From Batkoa obscura (lineage: Eukaryota; Entomophthoromycota; Entomophthoromycetes; Entomophthorales; Batkoaceae): a stretch of DNA of 64,000 nt. Below, piece after piece: positions 1 to 10,650 of the stretch (positions are counted from its first letter, which is position 1; the number at the start of each line of letters is the position of its first letter). Below the pieces are notes generated by a model. That model saw only the letters and a list, made by a program, of their open reading frames with translations. It was not told the DNA's origin and searched no databases. The stretch is taken from assembly GCA_030770535.1 (NCBI GenBank), contig JASVEC010000023.1, positions 372,001 to 436,000 of the forward strand. Direction: 5' to 3'. Made by a program: the position numbers and the translations under genes.

Positions 1-356
1 TTACATTAATTAATATGAGGTTACCAATATTAAATGACATACTAAGCATAACAGCTGCAGAATAACACAAATATAGAAAGAAGTTCAAAAATGACGCTTT
101 AAGTTTATTATTTTTCACTTTTAAGTTCTTACTCGGAACTCTATTTGATTTTTTGCCAAATTATAAATAAAGTATAATGATCGAAACTTATTATAGTTCT
201 TTAATAGTGGACGAAAGTTACTGGATTACTTGAGCCAAGATTTTTATAAAAAACAAGTCAGACATTGATCGGAGTGAGTAAAAATAAGGATTGTGATGGA
301 TATATAAACAGATAAAATGAACACATAATATTTAAAAAAAAACAATTAGATTAGAT

Positions 357-364
357 TATATAAA
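357..364 (+). promoter_or_regulatory. Probable TATA box of the four-domain Kunitz gene
   Basis: TATATAAA lies 41 bp upstream of the ATG. A second TATATAA lies at 301-307. AT-rich DNA makes chance matches likely, but similar motifs precede the other secreted-protein genes here at 46-64 bp. The remaining upstream sequence (1-356) shows no coding signal. Confidence 0.4.
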
Positions 365-397
365 TAATACAAATTTTAGACATTTATAGAATTAAAC

Positions 398-1525
398 ATG
401 AATAGTGTACTTAGAACTTTAACTTTATTCGCCTTATTAGCTGTAAGTAGCTCTCAAAGATTAACTAATTTTAGTCAAAAGGACTGTAAAGTAATCAAAA
501 CTAGTAATAACCCTCAATACGAAAATTTAGATAATAGATGTTTTATTAAAACTCGATCTGGTATGTGTCGTGCTGGTTTCCCATCTTATCACTTTAATCA
601 AGATACTGGTAAATGTGTCAAAAGACTTCATGGAGGCTGTGATGATGGATGTCTTGCTTTCAGTACCATGAAAGAGTGTGAAGGCATCTGTGTTAAAAAT
701 ATTATCCAACCAACTACTCAAACCAAACCACAAGAAGAAGAACGTCAAGACTCTTGCAAAGTAAATAAGCCTAAAAATCTATCAGCTGAGTTGAACAAAT
801 TAGATGATAAATGTTTTATTAAAACTGAACCTGGTATGTGTCGTGCTGGCTTTCCTTCCTATCACTTTGATTTGAAGCAAAACAAATGTGTCAAAGGTAT
901 GTTTGGTGGCTGTGCTGATGGTTGCTCCGTATTTGGTAGCATGCAAGAATGTGAAAGCTCATGTGTAAAAAAGAGTAACCAACCAGCTGCTCAAATTAAA
1001 CCACAAGAAGAAGAACGTCAAGACTCTTGCAAAGTAAATAAGCCTAAAAATCTATCAGCTGAGTTGAACAAATTAGATGATAAATGTTTTATTAAAACTG
1101 AGCCTGGTATGTGTCGTGCTGGCTTCCCTTCCTATCACTTTGATTTGAAGCAAAACAAATGTGTCAAAGGTATGTTTGGTGGCTGTGCTGATGGTTGCTC
1201 CGTATTTGGTAGCATACAAGAATGTGAAAGCTCATGTGTAAAAAAGAACATTCAACCAGCCAAAAAAGAAGAACCCAAAACTAATGGCTCTTTCTCTCAA
1301 GAATCTTGCAAAGTTGAAATTCCAGATATAATTTTCAATCCTTTAGTCAAATTTGATAGAAAATGTTACATCAAAACTGACTCTGGAATGTGTCGTGGAG
1401 CTTTCCCATCTTATCATTTTGATCCATCTAGAGGCAAATGTGTTGAAGATGTTTATGGTGGTTGTGGTGGATGTCTTGCTTTTACTAGCATTGAGGAATG
1501 TAACTCGACCTGTAGAACTCATTAA
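398..1525 (+). CDS. Secreted protein with four Kunitz/BPTI-like domains (putative protease inhibitor)
   Basis: A 375-aa single-exon gene. Residues 1-20 form a signal peptide (hydrophobic TLTLFALLAV, then SSSQ). Four Kunitz-type domains follow at about 48-98, 139-189, 230-280 and 323-372. Domain 1 has the Kunitz spacing C48-x8-C57-x15-C73-x7-C81-x12-C94-x3-C98, with GGC before the fourth cysteine, as in BPTI. The residue after the second cysteine (the P1 position in BPTI) is Arg in all four domains, which predicts inhibition of trypsin-like serine proteases. Each domain carries two extra cysteines: one about 18 residues before the domain (C30 in domain 1) and one inside the last loop (C85). 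These could form a fourth disulfide. Domain 4 is one residue shorter in that loop. Domains 2 and 3 are nearly identical. Kunitz domains are unusual in fungi; inhibitory activity is inferred from the fold and P1 residue. Confidence 0.88.
   Translation: MNSVLRTLTLFALLAVSSSQRLTNFSQKDCKVIKTSNNPQYENLDNRCFIKTRSGMCRAGFPSYHFNQDTGKCVKRLHGGCDDGCLAFSTMKECEGICVKNIIQPTTQTKPQEEERQDSCKVNKPKNLSAELNKLDDKCFIKTEPGMCRAGFPSYHFDLKQNKCVKGMFGGCADGCSVFGSMQECESSCVKKSNQPAAQIKPQEEERQDSCKVNKPKNLSAELNKLDDKCFIKTEPGMCRAGFPSYHFDLKQNKCVKGMFGGCADGCSVFGSIQECESSCVKKNIQPAKKEEPKTNGSFSQESCKVEIPDIIFNPLVKFDRKCYIKTDSGMCRGAFPSYHFDPSRGKCVEDVYGGCGGCLAFTSIEECNSTCRTH
731..1276 (+). repeat. Tandem 273-bp duplication inside the Kunitz gene
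   Basis: Two adjacent units begin at 731 and 1004, both with the codons for QEEERQDSCKVN. They encode the linker plus domains 2 and 3 (91 residues per unit) and are almost identical in DNA, so one domain was duplicated recently in frame. Confidence 0.85.
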
Positions 1526-2548
1526 GCTATGAGCTCCTAAAATAAAATAAATTAGTGTCCTGAAAACTGTAATTTTTATCTTTGTTATTGTCATTATCAA
1601 AGTTTTGCTTTATAATATTTGTTTCAAAACATTATGTTTATAATTTTAAAAATGTTTTTATATGTTATATTTTAGTGTTATAAAGAATTTATTGAATTCT
1701 GTAAAGAGAGGGTTGTTGTAGCAAAATCAGTGTAGACTATAGCTCTTTGTAGATTAGTTATTGGAAACCAGAGAAAACCTAATAGGATACTATAGACTCG
1801 AGGTAAATATTATACTTTCATGATAAAGCGTAGCTATTAAAAAAGAAAAATCAGTAGTTCTATAGTGGATAAAAAAGGCCATACCCCACATTTGGTAGAT
1901 AAAAAAACGTAAGTCAAAGGGAGAGCCTAAATATAATTTTTATGTTCAAATGCTCTAGGCGTCAAGCTAGGTTACCTTCTAAAAACGGAAGTTAAGAAAA
2001 AAGTGGTTAAAGTCCTTCTTTTACATAAAGAGAAATAGTCGTATAATGAGTGGGTCAAATGAACTTGGCGAATACCTGTAGTATCAATCTTATTGAATGG
2101 TAGTAAGATGTATAGTGGATATCTTGCATATCTTTACCAGAGCGGATTTAAGTACTAAGTTTTAGAGAGAAAAGCTAACTATAGCTTTTTGTCTAAAATT
2201 TATTTAGTCAAATAGTTGACGAGAAATAAAGGGTGAAAGCTCCACATAGTCACGTCAAAAATTTTTCAAGGCGTGAAAAACTATATGCCATTGGAAGATG
2301 GATTTAAAGTGTTATAAAATAAAAATAGAATACTAAAATTATTACTATAGCGTATGACTTTTTAAGTAGACTAATAACATATATATGTAAAAAAAATAGA
2401 ACATGAATATAGTATTAAAATATCAAAGCTCATCTTGTTTAAAAACTATTTGTCATTAAGGGGCAACTTAGCATAATTTTATCTAAAACAACAATTGGAT
2501 GCATTCCAGTAGTTTATCAGAATTTTATCCTAATCACTGCAAGGCACT
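1526..2548. other. Intergenic, no recognised gene
   Basis: No long reading frame, RNA gene or repeat shared with the rest of the window was found. The part from about 1700 to 2300 is less AT-rich than its surroundings and may be an eroded old element or gene, but I could not assign it. Confidence 0.4.
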
Positions 2549-3012
2549 TGTGAAATCTGGTACTCAGGGTTTGGAGTCAAGAACAGCTATTGCTGGGTTG
2601 ACTACACTATAAGTCGAAAGGTCTTAGTTTATGTGATTAAGGTAGACTTGGATTATGAGGAATAGCACGTAATAGGTTACAGGCTATATAAGACAAATAG
2701 AATAGACAATACTAATGTAAAATCTACGTAAAATACTATTAAGAAAACGTAGTGGCTTTATTAAATGTTCGAGATATCAAAGAATAATTCAGTTAAAAAG
2801 CCTCGAACTACTATACTCTGTAAACTCTTTTAGACTCTGAAAAGTATAAATATCAAAATGAGAAGATAATATTCTTTGGGATGGAGCTAGAAATTCTCAT
2901 AACAAATCAAAATAAGAACGTGGAATTGATTTTCTCTGAACTCAAGAACACAACAGCTTAGGGGATTGTTATGTTATAATTAACCATGGGACTGACAAAG
3001 CGATATTTCACA
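2549..3012. mobile_element. Solo LTR of an LTR retrotransposon (fossil)
   Basis: A 464-bp segment starts TGTGAAATC and ends GATATTTCACA, giving the TG...CA ends with a short terminal inverted repeat typical of an LTR. CACT flanks both sides (2545-2548 and 3013-3016), consistent with a 4-bp target duplication. A diverged second copy lies at 45159-45625. No internal retrotransposon region adjoins it. The family cannot be assigned from an LTR alone. It looks old, with visible divergence between the two copies. Confidence 0.7.
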
Positions 3013-3518
3013 CACTATAAGTAATATAAGGGAGTAATAGAATGTTTAAACCAAATTCTAGTTTTGTTTTTCGGATATTAGATATACAACATTAACAAGT
3101 TCAAACAATTGGGATAAGAAATAAGATAAACTAATTCTTCAGCTATGAGGGAAAGCTGTGATTTTGAAGTCGATTGTTAGGTGGATCCATCTATACTAGT
3201 CATTTTTTTACATTGATTGATAATTTCATAAATTATAGGTTGTCATGTAAATACAATTTCACTAATTACATAGCAATATTTAATTTATGAAACTATTAAT
3301 AGTTTTAGGCTTTGCTTTGATTTTTGCCTGCTAATATTTTAGTTTTAATAAATCCTGTCCTAACACACATTTTTAAAAAACTCAATGTAAAAATCAATAT
3401 TGCATGTTAAACATCAACTATTAATACTTTTAGCATTATGATATTATTAGTGGAAATCACTTAAAGTATCTCCACTTGTTTCTTAAAAATTCTATGTCAT
3501 TAATACTGAAATAGATAT
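3013..3518. other. Intergenic, nothing recognised
   Basis: AT-rich sequence with no supported gene or repeat. Confidence 0.4.
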
Positions 3519-3615
3519 GGGGATGTATTTTTGTGTTTAAGAATTTTACTAATAATTTTTCCGCTTAAATAGCGCTTAAAAATGGAAAAAATAATGAAGT
3601 TAAAAAAACACTCCC
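3519..3615. mobile_element. MITE of the GGGG-TIR transposon family
   Basis: Begins GGGGATGTATTTTTGTG and ends in ACTCCC. It has the family core AATAGCGCTTAAAAATGG. The left flank is ATAT and the right flank ATTT, so the target duplication is not clean. It abuts a transposon end fragment at 3620-3707. Confidence 0.75.
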
Positions 3616-3619
3616 ATTT

Positions 3620-3707
3620 GATTCTATAAAATTTTAAGCGAAGTTTTTAAAATACAAAAAATTATTTAAAAATTGGATAAAACAATGAAACTAATTCAGA
3701 CAACCCC
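3620..3707. mobile_element. Isolated right end of the 2.46-kb transposon family
   Basis: About 88 bp matches the right terminus of the full-length copies (compare 48075-48162), ending ACTAATTCAGACAACCCC. No transposase or left end of this type is adjacent. It may be a deletion derivative or part of a composite with the MITE immediately to the left. Confidence 0.75.
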
Positions 3708-4727
3708 ATTTGGAAAATATAATAGCTGCTTAAGATCATCGGTCCTTATGTATAGTTGTTTCATTAGTAGTCCATTTTCATCAAGGAATTTTTTCGGTAT
3801 TACTGATGTTGAGGGAACTCATTTATATTATAAACTAAATATACTAGATTATACATGACAATATGACTTACGTTTTTAAGTAATGATTTGTTTGAAAAGC
3901 TTAGATTAAATAACTCATCTGGGTCAGCCAATTTGAAAATTTCTTATACTACAGTAGTTAGTAACTGGTTGAGTTGTGTTGGCATTTGAAGTAGAAGTTG
4001 ATGTAGAAGGAAAAACGTATCTTTAGCTGATTTATTCTTCACTGAATAAATTTTAATTTATAAAATTATAATAAAAGTAAACTATTATTGGTTAAAATGA
4101 AAGTGACCTGTTTACTACAATTAAAACAATTAATCATTTTACTAGGCTCAGCATATAAATCAGAAAAACAAGGAAAAATAAAAATTGAAGCAATAGTTGT
4201 TTAGAAGAATTAAAAACTTATAAAAATATTAATCATATAAACTAAATGGAACTTTCAATGTACTATATCTCTAATGATATAAGAACTTCAATGTAAAAAT
4301 TGACCCTTCTCTGTAACTTTGGATTCCTATTTAGTATATATAGGCTTTTAACGCTTTCACTCGATAAATTAGTAAATAGTCTGCCTATAAAATCATTGCA
4401 ACCATCATCGCATGCTAGCACTTTTTTATGACCTAAGTTTTAGTATTCTTATCAGCATGTTTAAAAATATATACCCTTACCTTTATTAATCAAAAAACTT
4501 TAATCCTTTTACTAATATAAACTTTATGTCATCGCATTATCCACATTCAAAAATTATGTTAATTGATATAAATCTGTTTCCTTAATTTGACTTATAAATT
4601 ATCCGTTATTTTAAGCTTTTAACTTTATGTATTTTATTCTTCTACTCTTCTATCGTTATTTACTAATACCTTCTACTTTAAAATTTTTGAAATTTTTAAA
4701 ACTTATTATTGGTTTAAAACATAATTT
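3708..4727. other. Intergenic, nothing recognised
   Basis: AT-rich sequence with no supported gene, RNA or repeat. Confidence 0.4.
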
Positions 4728-4824
4728 TGGGATGTTTTTTGGTTTCATTACTTCCTCCATTTTTTAAGTGCTATTTGAACGGAAAGATTGTTAGTAAAAT
4801 TCTTAAACAAAAAAACACATTCCC
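4728..4824. mobile_element. MITE of the GGGG-TIR transposon family
   Basis: Ends TGGGATGTTTT and ACACATTCCC, with core TTAAGTGCTATTTGAACGG. ATTT flanks both sides, giving a 4-bp target duplication. Confidence 0.85.
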
Positions 4825-5034
4825 ATTTAACATTTTGTTAAATGATTTTTAAAAACATGCTTAAATCTCTTCAGATATATTATATGAGGCATTTATTTAG
4901 ATAAAATCGAACTTATAAAGACTGTACTACAACTAAATATGATAAAGTTAAAAAATTATGTATCAAGAATAAATACTTTTATTTATAAACATTGCTCTTG
5001 ATTCCCTTGACAACCAAAAACAACTTAACCACAT

Positions 5035-5131
5035 AAGGATATTTTTTAGTTTCACTACTTTTTCCATTTTTTAAGCGCTATTTGAGCGGAAAAATAGCTA
5101 GTAAAATTCTTAAACAAAAAAACACATCACC
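5035..5131. mobile_element. MITE of the GGGG-TIR transposon family
   Basis: Family core TTAAGCGCTATTTGAGCGG is present, with decayed ends AAGGATAT and ACATCACC. The flanks are ACAT and ATAT. It lies 35 bp downstream of the two-domain Kunitz gene. Confidence 0.8.
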
Positions 5132-5165
5132 ATATAATGTTTTTAAGTAATGTCTCGCGTTAACT

Positions 5166-5756
5166 CTAACTAGATGCCTTTAAACATGCACCCTCACACT
5201 CTTCTAATGAAGTAAAAGCTAAACAACCATCTTTACAGCCTCCGAATACACTTTTGATACATTTTCCTGCCGCCATATCGAAGTGAAATGATGGGACCGA
5301 CATTCTACACATTCCGGTTTGAGTTTTAATAAAGCACCCTATTGGTAACTCATGGTTTACATTCTTATTATCTATTGTTTTTTCGACATTGCATTCACTC
5401 TGTTGAAAGGAACTTAATGGGTCGATTTCTTTATTTTCTGGTTCTACTTTACATTCACTTTCACATTCGTCTTTGGTTTTAAATACTTGACAGCCATCTG
5501 GACATCCTCCATAAAGCCCTTCTGTACAGCTGTTGGATATTGGGTCATAATGATAACTTGGAATCGACGCTCTACAGCTACCGGAATCTGTGGCTATGAA
5601 ACATTTTGATTTTAATAGCTTTTGGTTCGGTAGTAAAGTTTTAGGGTAGGTAATGTTGCACCCACTTTTTGTAACTGCTTCTTTTACTTCAGTACAATGT
5701 GGAAGTGCATAAGCTATTCCAGGAACTATTATTAGTAAAAATAAGTCAAATCTCAT
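5166..5756 (-). CDS. Secreted protein with two Kunitz/BPTI-like domains (putative protease inhibitor)
   Basis: A 196-aa single-exon gene. The N-terminal signal peptide is MRFDLFLLIIVPGIAYA. Two Kunitz-type domains follow. The first runs from CFIATDSGSCRAS to the cysteines of DECESEC, the second from CFIKTQTGMCRMS to EECEGAC. The second-cysteine neighbour (P1) is Arg in both, as in the four-domain gene at 398-1525. The same two extra cysteines per domain occur (SGCN or SECN upstream, DGC in the last loop), so both genes share a derived eight-cysteine Kunitz form. The two genes are convergent and about 3.6 kb apart, which suggests an old local duplication. A role in inhibiting trypsin-like proteases outside the cell is inferred. 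Confidence 0.85.
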   Translation of the reverse strand: MRFDLFLLIIVPGIAYALPHCTEVKEAVTKSGCNITYPKTLLPNQKLLKSKCFIATDSGSCRASIPSYHYDPISNSCTEGLYGGCPDGCQVFKTKDECESECKVEPENKEIDPLSSFQQSECNVEKTIDNKNVNHELPIGCFIKTQTGMCRMSVPSFHFDMAAGKCIKSVFGGCKDGCLAFTSLEECEGACLKASS

Positions 5757-5819
5757 GATAATATTATAATTTGTAATTGAAATAAAAAATTAAATATAAG
5801 TTTGAAGATTTATCTCACA

Positions 5820-5827
5820 CTTATATA
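5820..5827 (-). promoter_or_regulatory. Probable TATA box of the two-domain Kunitz gene
   Basis: TATATAAG on the minus strand, 64 bp upstream of the ATG. Position is the only support. Confidence 0.35.
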
Positions 5828-5829
5828 CT

Positions 5830-6593
5830 TTTATCTAGGACCTTTACGTTATTTATTTAAAACATTCTGCTTTAATAAAAAATTAAAATAAGCTTCTTTT
5901 TTGATGATGATGCTAACACCTGGGATATATTGTAAAATTTATTAGTTAAATATTTGAATCAATTAAACTTCTTTTCTATTTTTAGTTCTAGGCTTTATTC
6001 TTAAGTTTAATTTTATTGGTACCTCATCCATTAATTAGTGATAAAAATGATTTAATACCCATTTATTGAATGCCTATATTACCCTTTGATTAATACATTG
6101 CATTATTCATTTTCATTACTGTAGTAGTTTGATTTAAATTGTTTGACTTTCATTAATAATATTACCCAAATAAACTTGTATAAAGTAATCACTAGTCAAT
6201 TTACCACTACTATTGATTCAGTCTGAACATGACCAAACTTTCTAATCTGTCACTTTTTTCATTTTGAGATTTGATAATATAACATTTATAAACGTTACTA
6301 TAATTTTTTTAATGAAAGCAGTGATAAACTAAAAAGCTTAGCCTTTTTTATATTTGACCAGTGTAACAAAATGCCTTTTGCCAATCTAAAGTTGATAATT
6401 ATTATAAGTCACTTTGACATTAAATATAAAAAATGCTACAAACGATTAATTAAAATATTTAATTAATTTTAATTTTATTTGGAATTTTAATTGAATTTAC
6501 TTTTGTGTGTCTTCATGTGTTCACATTATTTTCGACATATATATTATATTATTAGTAATATATACTACAATTATAAATTAATGGACTATTTAT
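5830..6593. other. Intergenic, nothing recognised
   Basis: AT-rich spacer between a Kunitz gene and the first receptor gene. Confidence 0.4.
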
Positions 6594-7574
6594 TCAACCT
6601 GATGCAATCAGATTTCTTTGACTATTAGGGAAATGAGCACTGCTACTAACCTCCCCATTAATAATTTTACTTCTATTCCCACCTTTGAACAGAGCAACCA
6701 ACTCATTTCTAGAATCTGGGTGTAAAGTCAACACGAATAGAGGGTTGATAACCGTCTCACTAAATAATAAAACCAAAGAGATTGAATCGATAGTATAGTC
6801 CCTTTTAAACTTTGTAGTTGTTTCTACGATCAATAAAATTAACTCTGGCATCAAAGATAAGATATAACAAAAGGATACTAAAAATAGGTACAACACATGG
6901 TGTGATTTGTAAAACGAGGATACCTTTCTTAAGTCTCCTACCTGAGCTTTAAGCTTTTGGTTTATGTAGTAATAATGCAACGTGATCATACAATAGAATA
7001 CGGGGATAGACATGATAATTAGAAAGGTAACTATAAGCATGGTTGGACCATAGATGGAAAATAAAATTCTGTTGAGTTTTATTGGCGCCGTGATACAAAA
7101 TAATCCGGATGGCATAACTTTTGGAGTACCAAAAAAGTGTGCTACTGTAAAGCCAGAGATGATAAGGACAATGGTAAAAAAGGATAATATCTTTGTCTTT
7201 GTATTGTTAATAGAGTATGATTTCACAATAGCCAAATAACGGATAACGGATAGTTGAGAAGTTAACGACAAGGCTACAATAATAGTAGAATTGAATATAA
7301 TTGAACTTAAAGTACAAACCATACTTTGTTCAAAAGCATCAGAGTCTTTGACAGTGATCCATCTGTATAATTGAGTGAATGTTAGAAAAAGAGCTATGAT
7401 GATATCAAAAAGGGAGATCAATTGTATTAATAAGCCATCAATGGCTTTATTCGTTTTACTTCTTTTATATGTAATAAATAAGACTAAACCATTTAAAGTG
7501 ATTGATAACAATGAATATATAAATAAAAATATTTCAAAGCCTAAAGAGAAAGTGGTGTTAATAGCTAATTGCAT
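6594..7574 (-). CDS. Rhodopsin-like seven-transmembrane receptor (subfamily 1)
   Basis: A 326-aa single-exon gene. I place the start at the ATG at 7574 (MQLAINTTFSLGFEIF). The frame runs 20 codons further upstream but with only a TTG at its head, and this start aligns with the other receptors here. Seven hydrophobic helices are visible. Class A features: Asn in helix 1 (SITLNGLVLF), Asp in helix 2 (LISLFDIIIALF), Cys before helix 3 (MVCTLSS), an Arg-Tyr pair at the end of helix 3 (SVIRYLAIVK, in the place of DRY), a loop-2 Cys (GLFCIT), Pro in helix 6 (LSLMPELILL) and NPLFV in helix 7 where class A has NPxxY. A short basic tail follows. It is the most divergent of the six full-length receptors in this window. 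Ligand and G-protein partner are unknown. Confidence 0.82.
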   Translation of the reverse strand: MQLAINTTFSLGFEIFLFIYSLLSITLNGLVLFITYKRSKTNKAIDGLLIQLISLFDIIIALFLTFTQLYRWITVKDSDAFEQSMVCTLSSIIFNSTIIVALSLTSQLSVIRYLAIVKSYSINNTKTKILSFFTIVLIISGFTVAHFFGTPKVMPSGLFCITAPIKLNRILFSIYGPTMLIVTFLIIMSIPVFYCMITLHYYYINQKLKAQVGDLRKVSSFYKSHHVLYLFLVSFCYILSLMPELILLIVETTTKFKRDYTIDSISLVLLFSETVINPLFVLTLHPDSRNELVALFKGGNRSKIINGEVSSSAHFPNSQRNLIASG

Positions 7575-8570
7575 TAAATTTATCAAAATAAGAAAAACGA
7601 ACAAAGAAGTTGGAATGTTGGTGATATGATACAAGTTTTATACTAAGTAGTTCAAAGTATCATTATATCTTTCTGAAATGTCAAGTTACTTCATACTTAA
7701 AATTCATGAGTGTTTCTGGTTTTATTTTTGTTCAATTTAGTTTAGTACAATAAAAAATAGCCATATTTAGTAGGTTGATTTAATTCTTTAGTTCTAAATC
7801 TATAAAAAATTTAAATTATTTTTGATCCAAGATTCATTGAGTTAAATAAAGTTAAATATTTATTTTTACACAATTTAATTGGCTGTCTACTTGAAATTTA
7901 TTGTTCATATTATTTGTTTATAGTTGAAATATTTATCATCTGCCATTTTAAACTTGTTTTTAAACTAAACAAAAGAATTGTTAAGTTTCAATTACTTAAT
8001 TTATAAATCCACTATTGATATTGACATAAATTTATTATTAGAGCTATATGAATCTAAGACTTAATTTTTGTATTAAAAGTTAGTCACAATACTACCTTAA
8101 TTATATCATATTAGCATTAAATTACATCCTACTATTACTGTATTTATAACAAGACCTATAAAAATATAGTCTGGTCTCTTTTCAGAATATCAACAAATTG
8201 GATCTTTTTTAGTTTAAATGGAGTACAGCATGCTATAAACTATGTACACGAAATTATATTCAACTATAATTATTTCTACTCAAACTAATACGTTGATGAT
8301 ATTTAGTATAGTAGAGAGTGATTCATTTTAATAGAAACAAAAACGATACTTGGCTATGCAATCCCCCAACCAACATTTCGGGGTATCTTCTTTGCTTCAG
8401 TATCTATCTGGTAGCTTTATTTTATTATATATTAAGTAAATAATCCCTATTCTTATATTATTCTATTGTAATATATAAAAATTTAAACTATTAAAAATAA
8501 ACACTAATAAACCACTCTTAATTTATTAAATAAAATTTACTTATATTTTAATAATCATATACTGTATGCT
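7575..8570. other. Intergenic, nothing recognised
   Basis: AT-rich sequence between the receptor start and the OXA1 3' end. No supported gene. Confidence 0.4.
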
Positions 8571-9830
8571 TTATAACCATCCACTCTTTCCTTTCTTTTT
8601 TTTAATTTCAGGTCTTTTAAGCTGTTTAATTAACTCTGGCATCTTTAACATTTTTCTAACTCTAGAATTATTTAAAGCATAAATTTGGACCATAGAAAAT
8701 AAAGAGGAAGGAATCCAATATAAAAACACAACCTAAAAAATATTAATAAGCATTAAACTCTATCAACAAAGATTAAAAACTTACCGCTGGCATAGTACAA
8801 GTTACCGGAATCATACCTAATGATACCACCCTCATAAAAGTTTTCATCCATTTAGGTTGTTGTTGGGAAGCAGCACCTAATTCAGAACCCATTTCAAAGA
8901 CAGCCAAAAAACCTAAAGAGGAGATAGTTGGGAGAATATAATAAGGATCAGCGACAGCTAAATTAGTGAACCAAAGATATCCACCATCTAAAAGAGAGGG
9001 GATAGGCACATCAGCAAGTGCTCTTAAGGCTAAAAAGAATGAAATCATCACAGGGGCTTGTACAACAGGTATCAACATCATTCTAAACGGTTTTAAGTCA
9101 TGCTTTTTAAATAAAGTACGTAAGTTTTGGGATTGTAAAGCCAATTCATAATGATCTTGGTCTTTTTTAGCGCGGTTAATTTTGGCTGTTATAGCGTCCA
9201 TTTCTGGTTTAACATTGGCCATTTTTGTAGCAGATTTATTTAAGTTGATAATCAATGGTAATAGAAGAGTACGGATAACTATTGTTGTTATTCCGATACT
9301 CGCCAACCATGGCATATGTAAACCTAAGTCAAAAAATTCTAAAATCTTTTCAATTCCTCCTACTGGAGTGTAATTGCATAAACCAAAGCTAGCGTAATCT
9401 CCTATGGTACTTAAAGCAGTTGGCTCAATACTTTGTACGGCTGTTGGTTCGCTAAATGTGGCTGTGACTGCTTCTACTGTAGTTGGTTCTGGGATAACAG
9501 TTGTTTCTGGAACAACGGTTGTTTCAACAACCTTTGGCTCTACAATAGATTCTGGTACAATTTCTTTTAATCCATTTTCGTTATCTTTTACATCTATCTG
9601 GGTACTAGCAAATCTTATGCCATTGATGGCAGCTAAGTTATAGGTAGGAAACTAAAATGTTAGCCTATTATTATGATATTTGAGTAATATACCTTATTTT
9701 TAGTTACTAACTGAGAAATTTTTATTGAAGTATTTAAACTAAATGATGGATTAAAATTATACTGTTATAAAAATTTAAGTTACCTTTTCAAAATGTTCTT
9801 TTGGTGGATCTTTAAAAGTGGTCTAATCAT
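8571..9830 (-). CDS. OXA1: OXA1-type mitochondrial inner-membrane insertase
   Basis: Inserts mitochondrially and nuclear-encoded proteins into the inner membrane. Reading frame and splice signals give four exons: 9830-9784, 9738-9693, 9651-8785 and 8732-8571, 373 aa in all. The first two small exons encode a basic, acid-free presequence (MIRPLLKIHQKNILK...). It ends near GIRFAS, which resembles a mitochondrial processing site. The YidC/Oxa1 domain follows: helix MPWLASIGITTIVIRTLLLP, a charged matrix loop, helices MLIPVVQAPVMISFF and YLWFTNLAVADPYYILP (a family hallmark), then two more helices and a basic C-terminal tail (KKKKGKSG), as used for ribosome contact in this family. Between presequence and domain lies an unusual Val/Pro/Thr/Glu-rich stretch. 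Introns are 51, 41 and 45 bp. Identification is firm; the two 5' exons are predicted. Confidence 0.92.
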
Positions 9831-10650
9831 ATCTATAATTCTATTCTATATTAAATTTTTTTTATAATTCAACTACAAAATTATAAATTGATTGTTTTCG
9901 ATTTTTGTTCTTAATGTTTGATTCAAGTCCCATAATAAATTCGGTCCCAATCCTAGCTTTTTATGTTCTAGATATTGGAAGTTAAAGGCTACCAAATTTA
10001 GTAAATAGAAAAGGCGGCAAAATGTTTTTATTTAAAAAGATTTCAATTTAAATAAATCTATGAAAGCTATCAGTAAGAAATAGCACAATTGCGCTTTGAT
10101 TTATTTCAAATAGTTTTGAGATCATAGAAATGTTTTAAAGTAAAGTTCTTTAAATTTCGACTGTTTAAAATAATAAGATTAAACAATGATGTCGTCTGTA
10201 AAGCTCCACTGACTTTATTGTTTGATCGTTTAAGTTGATAAAACATTCAAGACTTATAGCTTTCAAGAATCAAGAGAGAAGTAATTTAACAAATGATGAT
10301 CAATGATGTTTTAGTAGCTGAGCGTCAAATTACAGTTGATTAAATCAGTAATCAAAGAACAACGATGTTTCATTGTCTTTACAAAAAGAACTCTTTGTAT
10401 TATTAGTCATTATCGAATATGATAATATAATAGTCCCTTTAAAAAAATTATTAATTACAGGCCTCTATTTTTACTTAACTTTTTACTGAGTAGATACCGT
10501 TTTCATAGTAGCCTTTAGACAGCTTTAGTTACGATATAGATAAATGCAAAAATATAAAAACTATACATAATCAGGGTTTCTCTGTTCAATATTCTATATG
10601 ACAATGACTAAGAAATATTACGAAATTATTAATATTTAGTTAAACATATA
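9831..10650. other. Intergenic, nothing recognised
   Basis: Upstream region of OXA1. AT-rich with no supported gene. Confidence 0.4.

Noticed and set aside
1526-2548. Less AT-rich stretch considered as the inside of an LTR retrotransposon
   Set aside because: No recognisable protein motif was found and only one LTR adjoins it, so I leave it unassigned.
3673-3858. 61-codon frame beginning in the isolated transposon end
   Set aside because: It begins inside terminal transposon sequence and continues into unrelated AT-rich DNA.
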